A stretch of 13,943 bases of DNA from Bacteroidales bacterium (GCA_022837485.1 JALHHH010000069.1:1-13943), one strand, 5' to 3'; numbered from the stretch's first letter, positions 1-6,864 are shown. Notes: generated from the letters alone by a model not told the origin. Translations and numbers: made by a program.

Positions 1-96
1 GATGATGGTGTTTGAACCGCCGTATACGCGACCCGTACGTACGGTGGTGTGAGAGGCGCACCGGTGGGCTTATGGCTCACCGGCCGTCTACTCGAT
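1..96 (+). mobile_element. Group II intron, 3' end only (domains V and VI)
   Basis: This is the 3' end of a self-splicing retroelement whose remainder lies left of the window. Domain V folds as a lower stem, ACCGCCGTA (16-24) with TACGGTGGT (40-48, one G-T pair). Inside it are a CG bulge (38-39) and an upper stem TACG (25-28) with CGTA (34-37) around a CGACC loop. Domain VI is a stem of CCGGTG (61-66) with CACCGG (78-83). The intron probably ends at CTACTCGAT, near position 96, because group II introns end in AY. The exon starting there is the outer edge of a cassette-like region whose gene runs on the opposite strand. That orientation is known for group IIC introns that target attC sites. 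The intron subclass and exact splice point are inferred; the reverse-transcriptase gene is not in view. Confidence 0.85.
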
Positions 97-109
97 TGTA
101 GCCAGTTGT
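96..109 (-). other. Candidate cassette core (R''-like box) cut by the intron
   Basis: TTGTAGCCAGTTGT here matches, in inverted orientation and at 13 of 14 positions, ACAATTGGCTACAA at 876-889. The two copies flank the minus-strand gene. Read in the gene's direction, the gene is followed by ACAACTGGCTACAA and preceded by TTGTAGCCAATTGT. This is the relation expected between the R'' box of a cassette's own attC and the R' box of the preceding attC. The rest of this site has been displaced leftwards by the intron. It is not a canonical attC consensus, so the reading is tentative. Confidence 0.35.
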
Positions 110-114
110 TCTTT

Positions 115-837
115 TCATTTCGTCCAATATATTTCTAATAACTCGTGTGTTGTTTTCGGTATTAACTGTCTGTCTTCCTTACTTTGTTCGTTTACTGATT
201 GCAATTTTTCTTTAAGGTCAATGTAGATAGGATGTTTAATACTCGATAATAAAAGTCCACCTTTGTTAAGTTCTTCGGTTATTTCGTTTTTAAGTTTTTG
301 TTTGTCAGTTTGTAAAATGTCTATGTAACTCAAGCCGCTTTTAATAATATGGTTTGATTTTAATCGTTCAAGTTGTTTGTCAAGGAATGGTTGTCCGTAT
401 TTTTTGTAATCTCCAAATATTTCCTTAACTGTATTTGTTGTTGTTTCAACTTGTCCGTTATGAAAATAGTAAGCGTCTTGAATATTTAATGCACCTGAAT
501 TATGTCTCAATACTTTTAAGTCTTTGTGTGGATTTAAGAGTCCAATGTTGTATTGGTTTGAAAAAATGTATTCTGGATTTAGTCTTGAAGCAATTGAGCA
601 GGCAAAATTTTTGTCTTTAAGAGTGAAGATTATATGAAGCACTTCATAAACGGTCAAATTGTTTACCTGTCTTAGTCTTTGAAATAAGTAGCAACTGTTT
701 TTATACGCTAAAAATTCAAAATCAGGCAAAACTTCACCTGCTGTCTGAATGAGAATTTGCTTTATATCTCCTTTTTTCAGTTCGGGTGATTTGTCGTGCT
801 TACTTGTCAACTCTTTTATTTTATTAAACCAGTTCAA
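115..837 (-). CDS. Cassette-like protein of unknown function (240 aa, no ATG start)
   Basis: I do not recognise a named family. The product is a soluble, mixed alpha/beta protein rich in Lys, Asn, Ile and Leu, with no signal peptide or membrane segment. The middle (about residues 100-165) has an aromatic-rich stretch followed by a Lys-rich helical segment. The general look is that of small hypothetical proteins carried on integron-type cassettes. The start is uncertain: the listed start is TTG (835-837), there is no other Met in the whole protein, and the frame stays open upstream to a TAG at 873-875 inside the core-like repeat. It runs opposite to the neighbouring intron and to all the phage genes. 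Its A+T-rich composition differs from the phage block, which suggests separate acquisition. Confidence 0.6.
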   Translation of the reverse strand: MNWFNKIKELTSKHDKSPELKKGDIKQILIQTAGEVLPDFEFLAYKNSCYLFQRLRQVNNLTVYEVLHIIFTLKDKNFACSIASRLNPEYIFSNQYNIGLLNPHKDLKVLRHNSGALNIQDAYYFHNGQVETTTNTVKEIFGDYKKYGQPFLDKQLERLKSNHIIKSGLSYIDILQTDKQKLKNEITEELNKGGLLLSSIKHPIYIDLKEKLQSVNEQSKEDRQLIPKTTHELLEIYWTK

Positions 838-878
838 ATTGTCTTCTTGTTTATAATCGTTTGTTGTGTCTTCCTACA

Positions 879-936
879 ATTGGCTACAACTAGTAAATAA
901 ACGCATAAACTTGTGTAAAATTACTCACTAGCCAAT
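879..936 (-). repeat. attC-like imperfect inverted repeat upstream of the cassette gene
   Basis: The outer arms ATTGGCTA (879-886) and TAGCCAAT (929-936) are perfectly complementary. After unpaired spacers of 5 and 3 nt come inner arms AGTAA (892-896) and TTACT (921-925), enclosing an A/T-rich loop. Two stems with asymmetric spacers in 58 nt is the layout of an integron attC site (R and L boxes). In the gene's direction the 3' edge reads GTTGTAGCC, close to the GTTRRRY core, but the opposite arm lacks the matching AAC. It could be a degenerate attC or an ordinary hairpin. Confidence 0.35.
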
Positions 937-1058
937 CCCCGGACATATTGCAATGGGTCGGTGATGTTTTTGGCCATCCAGCAATTAATTTATTAGTTCT
1001 CGTTATGCCGCGGCGTCAGCCGCACACTTGTGAGCGCAGCGAACACCATATATTTACC

Positions 1059-1166
1059 TGTTTTCCAATTCAATCCATTTGCATATTTGCAAAACCACCC
1101 CCCCAACCCCCAAAAGTATTTTATTTCTGTAATTTGTAATAATAATGATAATCTAATTGGAAAACA
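1059..1166. repeat. Perfect 12-bp inverted repeat around a C-rich tract
   Basis: TGTTTTCCAATT (1059-1070) and AATTGGAAAACA (1155-1166) are exact reverse complements separated by 84 nt. Between them lies a C-rich tract at 1095-1111, which gives runs of five and seven G on the minus strand. No coding frame across it looks like a real protein. Possible readings are the ends of a small decayed element or a long-range hairpin; nothing here decides between them. Confidence 0.4.
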
Positions 1167-1398
1167 CAAAGTTATAGAATTACAAATTTATTACAAAATT
1201 TCCGGCAATTTGTAATTTTTCCGGGTTTGTAATTTTACTTACCTGCTAAAGAAGCTTAAAATTTGAACCTTACAAACTTCTGTAATTTTGTAAGGCTTGA
1301 TAATCAGAGCAATAGAAATGCCTTACAAATCGGATTGTAATTTGTAATGAATTTAATATCAAATATATAGAACCATATTTAAGGGTGAATTACAAATT
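1131..1398. repeat. Cluster of ATTACAAATT / AATTTGTAAT motifs
   Basis: The 10-mer ATTACAAATT or its reverse complement occurs exactly at 1131, 1179, 1207, 1339 and 1389. Near-copies lie at 1190-1200 and 1226-1233. A related motif, CCTTACAAA, occurs at 1268 and 1321, and inverted as TTTGTAAGG at 1287-1295, forming a 9-bp inverted repeat with the first copy. The sites are irregularly spaced and in both orientations, in A/T-rich non-coding DNA upstream of the phage genes. They fit a multi-site binding region for a repressor, replication or recombination protein. No regulator gene is in view. Confidence 0.55.
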
Positions 1399-1441
1399 TT
1401 TGCCTGTTTTCAGGACTTTTAACAGGGGTGTGTTTTTTGAG

Positions 1442-1480
1442 TTAACATGTTAATCCTTCAGTCTGTCAAAACTTGACAGA
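1442..1480. promoter_or_regulatory. Two palindromes upstream of the first phage gene
   Basis: TTAACATGTTAA (1442-1453) is a perfect 12-bp palindrome. Nine bases further on, TCTGTCAA (1462-1469) and TTGACAGA (1473-1480) form a perfect 8-bp inverted repeat with a 3-nt centre. Both lie within 70 nt of the start of the leftmost gene of the structural block, so they are candidate operators. No clear Bacteroidota -33/-7 promoter could be assigned. Confidence 0.35.
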
Positions 1481-1507
1481 ATCTGCAAAGTGATTTTATA
1501 TTTACGA

Positions 1508-2071
1508 ATGTTCACTTTGTTGCTCCCTACTAAACCTTACGTACATCAGTTTCTGACCCAGAACTATGGTAACCCGGCAGATATCTCTGCAGATCCACGC
1601 CTCCAGAATTACCTTCGCCGGTGCCTGAGAAAACCATCGCGCCGGCGCCATGTAAACTATGCCAAGTTAAAACTGGCAAAGTATTCCTGCGAGTCCAGGA
1701 TATTGATTTCCTCTGATGATTTTTACCGGTATGGCTGGGAGCTCACCAGGACAGATTCTATTTCATTCAACCGCGAGCTGGAGAACCGGGCAAAATTCTT
1801 TATGCGGAACATGGTTTCCCTGTATGTTTCGTTCATGAACCTGAAAGATGCCATCCTGCTGTTTCAGGAAAATTTCAATTATCCTGAAGACACCTGGAGT
1901 TATGATTCCATCCGGAAGGACTTCGACCGACACGGGAGTTTTCCGGCAACATCTTTTGCCGCTCATTTAATAGAAAAAACAGAAAGTATTTTTTTGGACA
2001 ATTTGTCGGAATTGGGGACAATTTGCCCGCAATTCAAAAAGAACTATGAAAAGCGTAAACAAGCAATCTGA
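1508..2071 (+). CDS. Unknown phage protein at the head of the structural block (187 aa)
   Basis: I do not recognise the function. The frame opens with GTG at 1490, but ATG at 1508 is preferred because it gives a compact N-terminus and is preceded by A/T-rich sequence. The protein has an Arg-rich basic patch at about residues 35-55, a long helical centre with many aromatic residues, and a Lys-rich C-terminus. There is no signal peptide or membrane segment. The basic patch would fit nucleic-acid contact, but this is inference. Its 3' end overlaps the next gene by 26 nt, so the two are probably co-translated and belong to the same phage operon as the protease and capsid genes. Confidence 0.7.
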   Translation: MFTLLLPTKPYVHQFLTQNYGNPADISADPRLQNYLRRCLRKPSRRRHVNYAKLKLAKYSCESRILISSDDFYRYGWELTRTDSISFNRELENRAKFFMRNMVSLYVSFMNLKDAILLFQENFNYPEDTWSYDSIRKDFDRHGSFPATSFAAHLIEKTESIFLDNLSELGTICPQFKKNYEKRKQAI

Positions 2072-2510
2072 TCAGCTAAGTGGTCACCTTGAGGTTCTGG
2101 CGGTCCCACAGTCAAACATTGCCGGAATATCGGGTTCACAGATCACCCTCCGGGATCCTGAATTCGTGTTTGAACTTATCTGTGCCAGGGAGAGCTTAAA
2201 GCTGCAGTCACCCTCGGAATACTCTCAACCTGGCAACGCTTACAAGCCTGTTATTTCAGGCTTTATTCCAGGAAGGTCTTCTGATAATGATACCATTCTG
2301 GATCTGATGCTCCGGTTCCGGTTTGTTGTTGTACTCCGGAATGCAGATGGCCAATACACGCGAACAGGGGATCTGAACCATGCCCTTAAATTCGGTTATG
2401 AGTACTCAACCTCTCCGGATCCTGCCGGCCAACATGGTTACACTTTCTCATTTTCCGGTGCTGTTTTAACTCCCCAAAAGGCTGTCAAATTGCCGTTTTC
2501 AACGGAATAA
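2046..2510 (+). CDS. Unknown phage protein, possibly structural (154 aa)
   Basis: No family could be named. After about 15 polar residues, the protein looks rich in beta-strand, with many short runs of alternating hydrophobic residues plus Gly, Ser and Pro turns, as in small virion components. There is no signal peptide, membrane segment or coiled coil. The ATG lies inside the end of the preceding gene, which points to translational coupling. It sits directly upstream of the protease/scaffold and capsid genes, so a role in the virion or in assembly is plausible but unproven. Confidence 0.7.
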   Translation: MKSVNKQSDQLSGHLEVLAVPQSNIAGISGSQITLRDPEFVFELICARESLKLQSPSEYSQPGNAYKPVISGFIPGRSSDNDTILDLMLRFRFVVVLRNADGQYTRTGDLNHALKFGYEYSTSPDPAGQHGYTFSFSGAVLTPQKAVKLPFSTE

Positions 2511-2583
2511 CCTGATTTTCTATCTCCTTTTTGTCCTTTTTAACGACAGCTGACGGGCAGTATCATTGCAGAAAAATATTGCA

Positions 2584-3657
2584 ATGGCGAAGAAAATTTT
2601 AATTATTGATGGCAGCATCGGGCAATATGGCTACTCAAAACAGTGGCTCAATTATATGCTCAATGGTGCCGATAACGATGAAATTGAGGTTCAGATCTCG
2701 AGCCTCGGAGGTTCTGTAGATCATGCAATCTCAATGCATGACCGCCTTGCTTCCCATGGTAATGTAACCGCTATCCTCACCGGTATGGTTGCCAGCTCTG
2801 CAACTATTATTGCCCTGGGTGCAAAATCTACCCGCATGAGTCAGAATTCAATGTACCTGATCCATAAAGCCATGATCTGGATCGATGAATGGGGCACACT
2901 GAATGAAGATGATATCGATGAACTCATTGCCAAACTCGAGAAGGAGAAAAACGAAGTTGCGAAAGTAACCCTGTTGGTTGCGAAAATGTATGCAACCAAA
3001 TCCGGCAAAGGGGTCAAAGATATCCTGGACCTCATGAAAAAGGAAACCTGGCTTACCGCTGATGAAGCCAAGGGCTGGGGCTTCATCGATGAAGTTTACG
3101 CGCCGTCAAAAGTCGTCAACTTCGCTGAGGATCTCTCCATTGTTGCCATGTTGCATGCCAATGGTCTCCCGGTGCCGGCTCAAACCGGGGAAATCAGAAT
3201 CGATGAAGAATCCCTCTTCAATCGTCTGTCTGGCCGCCTTGCTGAATTTTTCAAACCCAAACATAATTCCGAAAATTCAATGAAGAAGCAATTCCTGAAC
3301 CTGAACAAGGTTCTGAAAGTGGATAAGCTGGAAGCTTCAGCAGAAGGTGTTTACCTTAATGAAGATCAGCTTTCAGCCATCGATCAGGATCTTGCTGCAC
3401 ATGCCCGGGCCGAAACTGCCAGGACTACTGCTGAAACCTCCCTTACCAATGCGACAACTGCATTGGATTCCATCGATGAGTCTGTGAGTAAAGCAGACAC
3501 AATCGAGAATAAAGTAGCCGCAATCAAAACCCTCCTGGCCTCGAAACCTGGCAGCAAGCCTGCCGGCATTCAGGGAAAAAAGGATAATGATCCGAAGGAC
3601 GACGGTGTCGACTGGGATACCCTAAACAGCCTGCCCCACATGCAGGATATTGACTAA
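2584..3657 (+). CDS. ClpP-like prohead protease fused to a scaffold domain
   Basis: This protein probably cleaves scaffold and capsid precursors during head maturation. Residues 1 to about 190 have the ClpP/crotonase-like fold of phage S14 proteases. They include SSLGGSVDHA near residue 39, the nucleophile motif GMVASSAT with Ser71 as the likely catalytic serine, and His94 in YLIHKAM. The third residue is probably an acid near WLTADEAKGWGFIDEV. Residues from about 230 to 357 are Ala/Thr/Lys/Asp-rich and helical, typical of an assembly scaffold, and the tail is very acidic. The frame also has a TTG at 2566, but ATG at 2584, giving MAKKILIIDG, is the better start. It sits immediately upstream of the major capsid gene, as in many HK97-type head modules. 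An internal ATG at 3280 may start a separate scaffold product. Confidence 0.88.
   Translation: MAKKILIIDGSIGQYGYSKQWLNYMLNGADNDEIEVQISSLGGSVDHAISMHDRLASHGNVTAILTGMVASSATIIALGAKSTRMSQNSMYLIHKAMIWIDEWGTLNEDDIDELIAKLEKEKNEVAKVTLLVAKMYATKSGKGVKDILDLMKKETWLTADEAKGWGFIDEVYAPSKVVNFAEDLSIVAMLHANGLPVPAQTGEIRIDEESLFNRLSGRLAEFFKPKHNSENSMKKQFLNLNKVLKVDKLEASAEGVYLNEDQLSAIDQDLAAHARAETARTTAETSLTNATTALDSIDESVSKADTIENKVAAIKTLLASKPGSKPAGIQGKKDNDPKDDGVDWDTLNSLPHMQDID
3280..3657 (+). CDS. Possible nested scaffold protein from an internal start (125 aa)
   Basis: An in-frame ATG at codon 233 of the protease gene begins MKKQFLNLNKVLKVDK, exactly where the protease-like part gives way to the scaffold-like part. It is preceded by A/T-rich sequence of the type seen before other starts here. 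In phage lambda (C/Nu3) and relatives, a scaffold is made from an internal start of the protease gene, and this arrangement would allow the same. The product would be helical and acidic at its C-terminus. There is no direct evidence that the start is used. Confidence 0.4.
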   Translation: MKKQFLNLNKVLKVDKLEASAEGVYLNEDQLSAIDQDLAAHARAETARTTAETSLTNATTALDSIDESVSKADTIENKVAAIKTLLASKPGSKPAGIQGKKDNDPKDDGVDWDTLNSLPHMQDID

Positions 3658-3674
3658 TCTTTAAATCCGCAGAA

Positions 3675-4640
3675 ATGGACGTAAGTGAAATTGTAACCGC
3701 GTTCGGGGCATATTATGAGAAAAGTGCCCAGAACAAGAACCGTATCCTGGGAATGCTTACCCAGGGGTTGGTAACCCCCGGGATCTGTACTCCCATCAAG
3801 ACTGATGATACTATTTATAAGCTGGCCCAGCTTACTATACAGAAAATCGTTCAGTCATTCCAGAAGGGTTGGACCCCAAAGCATGCAACAGCATTCACCC
3901 CCAACGAGCTGAAGCTATTCCACTTTAAAGTGGATGAAGATATCTGGCCTGATGATGTTGAAGCCAGCTGGCTCGGGTTCCTTGCCTCAGAAGCCGTCAG
4001 CCGTGCTGAATGGCCTCTTATCAAGTACCTTATCGAGCATCCTGATCAGGGTTACCTGGCCAAGATCAATTCCGATATGGAACTTGAAGAATACGGTAAG
4101 GGTGTTTACCAGGATCCGACCCCCGGAACCCCCGGTGATACCGGTAAATCTATGAACGGCCTTATTCATCAGCTTCAGGCTGGTGTTGAAGCTGAAACCA
4201 TCAACTCCATCAACATCGGTGCGCTCAGTGCTGATACCATCTTCGACCAGGTTGAATTGTTTGTGGATGGAATTGCTGAAGTTTATCAGCATGTTAAAAT
4301 GGATGTCTGCCTTTCTCCACGCTGGTACAAAGCGTACTTCCGCGATAAGCGAGCAAATGGATACTACGACTACAAGTCGAGCCGTGATATCAATGCTGAA
4401 ATCGACTTCACTCCCCAGCAGGTAAAGGCCCTGCCTTCCATCTCCGGGACTGACACCATTTTTGCAACTCCGAAGAACAATCTGCTTCATCTGACTAAGA
4501 AATCCAAGAACAAAACCAATATCAAAATTGAAGAGTATCGCAGGAATGTGAGCTTCTACTGCGACTGGTGGGAAGGTATTGGCTTTGGGATGAACGCAGC
4601 AGTGTGGACTAACCTTCAGAAGGAAGTCCAGGGAGGTTAA
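3675..4640 (+). CDS. Major capsid protein (HK97-fold type, 321 aa)
   Basis: It forms the icosahedral head shell. It follows the protease/scaffold gene by 17 nt and has the length expected of the family. The N-terminal ~50 residues are helical. A Pro/Gly-rich segment at about 146-158 looks like an exposed loop. The C-terminal part, with the P-loop-like ATPKNNLLHLTKKS near residue 265 and the aromatic FYCDWWEGIGFGMNAAVW near 294-311, resembles the end of major capsid proteins in Bacteroidota prophages. There is no signal peptide. The call rests on position and overall resemblance. Cleavage of the N-terminus by the upstream protease is possible, but no site can be assigned. Confidence 0.8.
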   Translation: MDVSEIVTAFGAYYEKSAQNKNRILGMLTQGLVTPGICTPIKTDDTIYKLAQLTIQKIVQSFQKGWTPKHATAFTPNELKLFHFKVDEDIWPDDVEASWLGFLASEAVSRAEWPLIKYLIEHPDQGYLAKINSDMELEEYGKGVYQDPTPGTPGDTGKSMNGLIHQLQAGVEAETINSINIGALSADTIFDQVELFVDGIAEVYQHVKMDVCLSPRWYKAYFRDKRANGYYDYKSSRDINAEIDFTPQQVKALPSISGTDTIFATPKNNLLHLTKKSKNKTNIKIEEYRRNVSFYCDWWEGIGFGMNAAVWTNLQKEVQGG

Positions 4641-4672
4641 ACCATATTTTCGTCAACAGCCCTCCCTGACAA

Positions 4673-5257
4673 GTGGGCTTAATTTACAAACCTTTAATCT
4701 CAAGTAAAGTGGATTTTACTGATATTCTTAAAGACCTACCCGATGGTGAGAACATGGGAGGTCTACCACAAAAAGTGTATTTCGGCTATCATGCCGATGT
4801 GGCGACCTGGCCGACGAAACCGGCAGCTCCCCTCAATATCGACGAGCAAGCCGTTCTTACTGGCGATCTGACGATGAAGGAAGGAAAGCGCATGTTTGAA
4901 ATGTACCTAACAGACGACACCGGAGAATTTAAAATTGAACCGGTCGGTGAATCCGATGGAAAGTCGTTTGTTTCAAGGCTTTCATTCTTCCATCCAGGAC
5001 TCTCTTCCAAAGTTCTGGGCTTTATGAATGCTGCAAAGAACGAAAACCTTGTTTTCATTGTCCCGGACAACAATGGTAATATGTACCTGATGGGTGATGC
5101 ACTGCGTCCTGCTACCTATTCGGGTTCTCCTGATGGTATCGGTACCTCAAAAGAGACAGCTGGAAGGCGCGGAGCTTCTATGGAGTTCACGTACAAAACA
5201 GCCAACCTCTATCTATATGAGGGTAGCATCCCGTTGACCATCGCAACAATACCGTGA
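4673..5257 (+). CDS. Probable tail-tube-like virion protein (194 aa)
   Basis: The best start is GTG at 4673; the next Met is codon 28. The protein is beta-rich, with a central stretch VFIVPDNNGNMYLMGDA (about residues 127-143) and a C-terminus ending in alternating aromatic and hydrophobic residues (ANLYLYEGSIPL). That pattern resembles tail-tube or other beta-sandwich virion proteins of Bacteroidota phages. There is no signal peptide. It lies 32 nt after the capsid gene and its stop overlaps the next start (GTGA), so it is in the same transcript. A capsid-decoration role is the main alternative, and the exact structural role is uncertain. Confidence 0.6.
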   Translation: MGLIYKPLISSKVDFTDILKDLPDGENMGGLPQKVYFGYHADVATWPTKPAAPLNIDEQAVLTGDLTMKEGKRMFEMYLTDDTGEFKIEPVGESDGKSFVSRLSFFHPGLSSKVLGFMNAAKNENLVFIVPDNNGNMYLMGDALRPATYSGSPDGIGTSKETAGRRGASMEFTYKTANLYLYEGSIPLTIATIP

Positions 5258-5445
5258 CCGTCCACAAGTATTTTAAACTGAAAGGTGTCGAACCTGGGAA
5301 AATAGTGACTAAAAAGTTTGGTCTGCTGGACTTCAGAGAGAAGATTCCACTGCCGGTCTTAAAAGAACTCTATTTTTCCGGGTTTCCCTACCTGGAGCTG
5401 ACCACGGAGGGCGCAAAAAGGTTGGCCCCGAAATCAGAATCATAA
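5254..5445 (+). CDS. Small unknown protein coupled to the virion gene (63 aa)
   Basis: The GTG start overlaps the previous stop in GTGA, and an intrinsic terminator follows 4 nt after its own stop, so it is the last gene of the first transcript. The product is basic at the N-terminus (KYFKLKGVEPGKIVTKKFG) and has a short helical segment followed by a LELTTEGAKRL end. It has no membrane or coiled-coil segment. No function can be named; position suggests a head or tail accessory protein. Confidence 0.6.
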   Translation: MTVHKYFKLKGVEPGKIVTKKFGLLDFREKIPLPVLKELYFSGFPYLELTTEGAKRLAPKSES

Positions 5446-5449
5446 TTTT

Positions 5450-5472
5450 AGCCCTGTTAACCAGGGCTTTTT
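5450..5472 (+). terminator. Intrinsic terminator ending the capsid transcript
   Basis: The perfect 7-bp stem AGCCCTG (5450-5456) and CAGGGCT (5462-5468) has a TTAAC loop and is followed by TTTTC. It separates the protease-capsid-tail-like group from the packaging group starting at 5490. It therefore marks a transcript boundary, or a point of graded expression, within the phage block. Confidence 0.85.
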
Positions 5473-5489
5473 CGTTAAAACCATATCCA

Positions 5490-6296
5490 ATGAAAAATAA
5501 GGTACAAGAATGGATTCGGGAAGGTTGCAATTTCGATCATGGGCTTAAACTTTTGACTGTGATCGGGAAAAACAAACAGCTTCCCAGGATAATGGCAGGC
5601 AGTGAAAAGAGATATGCCGGTAAACTTCTTTATGAACTCTGTAAAGCAGGTGGTTTCTCAATGCATGAATTTCAGGAAATGAAGGAATCGCTTTTATCGT
5701 CGTCTGAACAATCGGATGGAGAGAATACCGGAATTTCTAATTCGGACAATCCTGGAATGACTGCAGAACACAAACCAGAAACTGTGGAAGCAAAAGCTCT
5801 ACCGGATAATGTTCAGCGGGTAATTAAAGAGCACTCAGACCTCTTTAAATTAAGAGCTCAACTCCACGAACAAATGACAGAGTTGCCTGAAGATAACAGC
5901 CAGGAAACAGTCAAAAAGCGTAAAAATTTGTCGGATTCCATTGCACAACTTTCGCCGCGTATTGATCTTATGTTCGCTGCAAAAGAATCCTTTTACACCG
6001 AAGGTAAGTTGCCTGATATGAAAATCCTTTTTCCGGAACCGCCGGCCGATGATCCAGGAGCCAGCTTACTGCCTTCTGATCCTGCAGAGCTTAAGAAGTT
6101 GAAAAAAAACCTTCAATCTGCAAATACGAAAGACCAGAATATGCTGGAATTTCAGGATGCAAAAAAGGGGGATAAGCCAAATCCAATGCCGGCTGGACCA
6201 AAACGTCAGAAGTTAGAGTTCAGAATCAAGGATAGAATAGCTCAAATTGAAGAAATCGATTATAAAATTTTGAGCCTTGATAATCAAAACGAGTGA
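5490..6296 (+). CDS. Unknown phage protein with coiled-coil segments (268 aa)
   Basis: The N-terminal ~70 residues form a compact module (WIREGCNFDHGLKLL, then RYAGKLLYELCKAGGF). I have the impression of similar modules in other unnamed Bacteroidota phage proteins. A polar, low-complexity linker (about 70-100) follows, then charged helices at about 105-150 and 205-268 that should form coiled coils. There is no signal peptide. It opens the second gene run right after the terminator and overlaps the next gene by about 20 nt. A link to packaging is suggested only by the neighbouring terminase genes. Confidence 0.7.
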   Translation: MKNKVQEWIREGCNFDHGLKLLTVIGKNKQLPRIMAGSEKRYAGKLLYELCKAGGFSMHEFQEMKESLLSSSEQSDGENTGISNSDNPGMTAEHKPETVEAKALPDNVQRVIKEHSDLFKLRAQLHEQMTELPEDNSQETVKKRKNLSDSIAQLSPRIDLMFAAKESFYTEGKLPDMKILFPEPPADDPGASLLPSDPAELKKLKKNLQSANTKDQNMLEFQDAKKGDKPNPMPAGPKRQKLEFRIKDRIAQIEEIDYKILSLDNQNE

Positions 6297-6864
6297 AGCA
6301 TTTGAAAAACCGGTACCCGAGGGTTTGATTTATCCGGATCAACCGGTGATCTTAAAAAGAAATACCGGATCCGTCAGGTTGCTGGCGGATCCGGATGTTT
6401 TGCTTACCAAATCTATTGGAGTGTTGGATCCGGATAGAAATATCCATTTCTACAGTTGGGCAAACTTTAACCTGGTTAAGCTCATTCTTTACCTGTTAAA
6501 GCAAACGGGTCCGGCCAGTTTATTTATGACTTCATACAGTTTCAGTCAAAAGAGCATCGAATCCCTTAATGCAAGAAAGGCTTCAGGACTGATCAGGGAA
6601 ATTAAAGTGCTGGTAGATAATCGTGTTAAAGTGATGAGTCCGAAACCATTTCAGATGCTAGCCGGATCCTTCGATTATCGATGTACATCGGTACATGCCA
6701 AAGTAGCACTGCTCTGGAATGAAACCTGGAAGATCAGTGTTATTACCAGTCAGAACGCTACCGATAATCCAAAACTTGAACGAGGTGTGATCTATACTGA
6801 TCCTGCAATTTTTGATTTTGACTATAAAACACTTTCGGATGAATTTGACAGAGGATCAACTTAA
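6277..6864 (+). CDS. Phospholipase D-like (HKD) family protein, single motif
   Basis: The C-terminal part carries a PLD-superfamily signature: His140 and Lys142 in VHAKVALLWN, then SQNATDN with Asn160, then PKLERG. The usual Asp of HxKxxxxD is replaced by Trp or Asn. There is only one motif, so an active enzyme would need to dimerise, as small PLD nucleases do. A nuclease or DNA-end-binding role is more likely than lipase activity because there is no signal peptide and the gene sits among DNA-packaging genes. The TTG start overlaps the upstream gene by 20 nt and is the best available, but a later start is possible. The missing Asp leaves open a purely structural or binding role. Confidence 0.65.
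   Translation: MIIKTSEAFEKPVPEGLIYPDQPVILKRNTGSVRLLADPDVLLTKSIGVLDPDRNIHFYSWANFNLVKLILYLLKQTGPASLFMTSYSFSQKSIESLNARKASGLIREIKVLVDNRVKVMSPKPFQMLAGSFDYRCTSVHAKVALLWNETWKISVITSQNATDNPKLERGVIYTDPAIFDFDYKTLSDEFDRGST

Noticed and set aside
1001..1010. CGTTATGCCG as an integron attC core (GTTRRRY)
   Set aside because: No matching AAC-containing arm at a proper distance; GCATAAAC near 903 is only a weak partner. Kept out of the feature list.
948..1215. Two short plus-strand frames (about 60 codons each) in the left non-coding region
   Set aside because: They overlap each other in different frames, run through the C-rich tract and repeat motifs, and give Pro/His/Cys-rich translations with no domain character.
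1131..1398. CRISPR array
   Set aside because: The repeats are 9-10 nt, in both orientations and irregularly spaced, with no spacer pattern and no cas gene.
3987..4490. Minus-strand frame opposite the capsid gene (167 codons)
   Set aside because: Shadow of the major capsid gene, with no independent start context or recognisable protein features.
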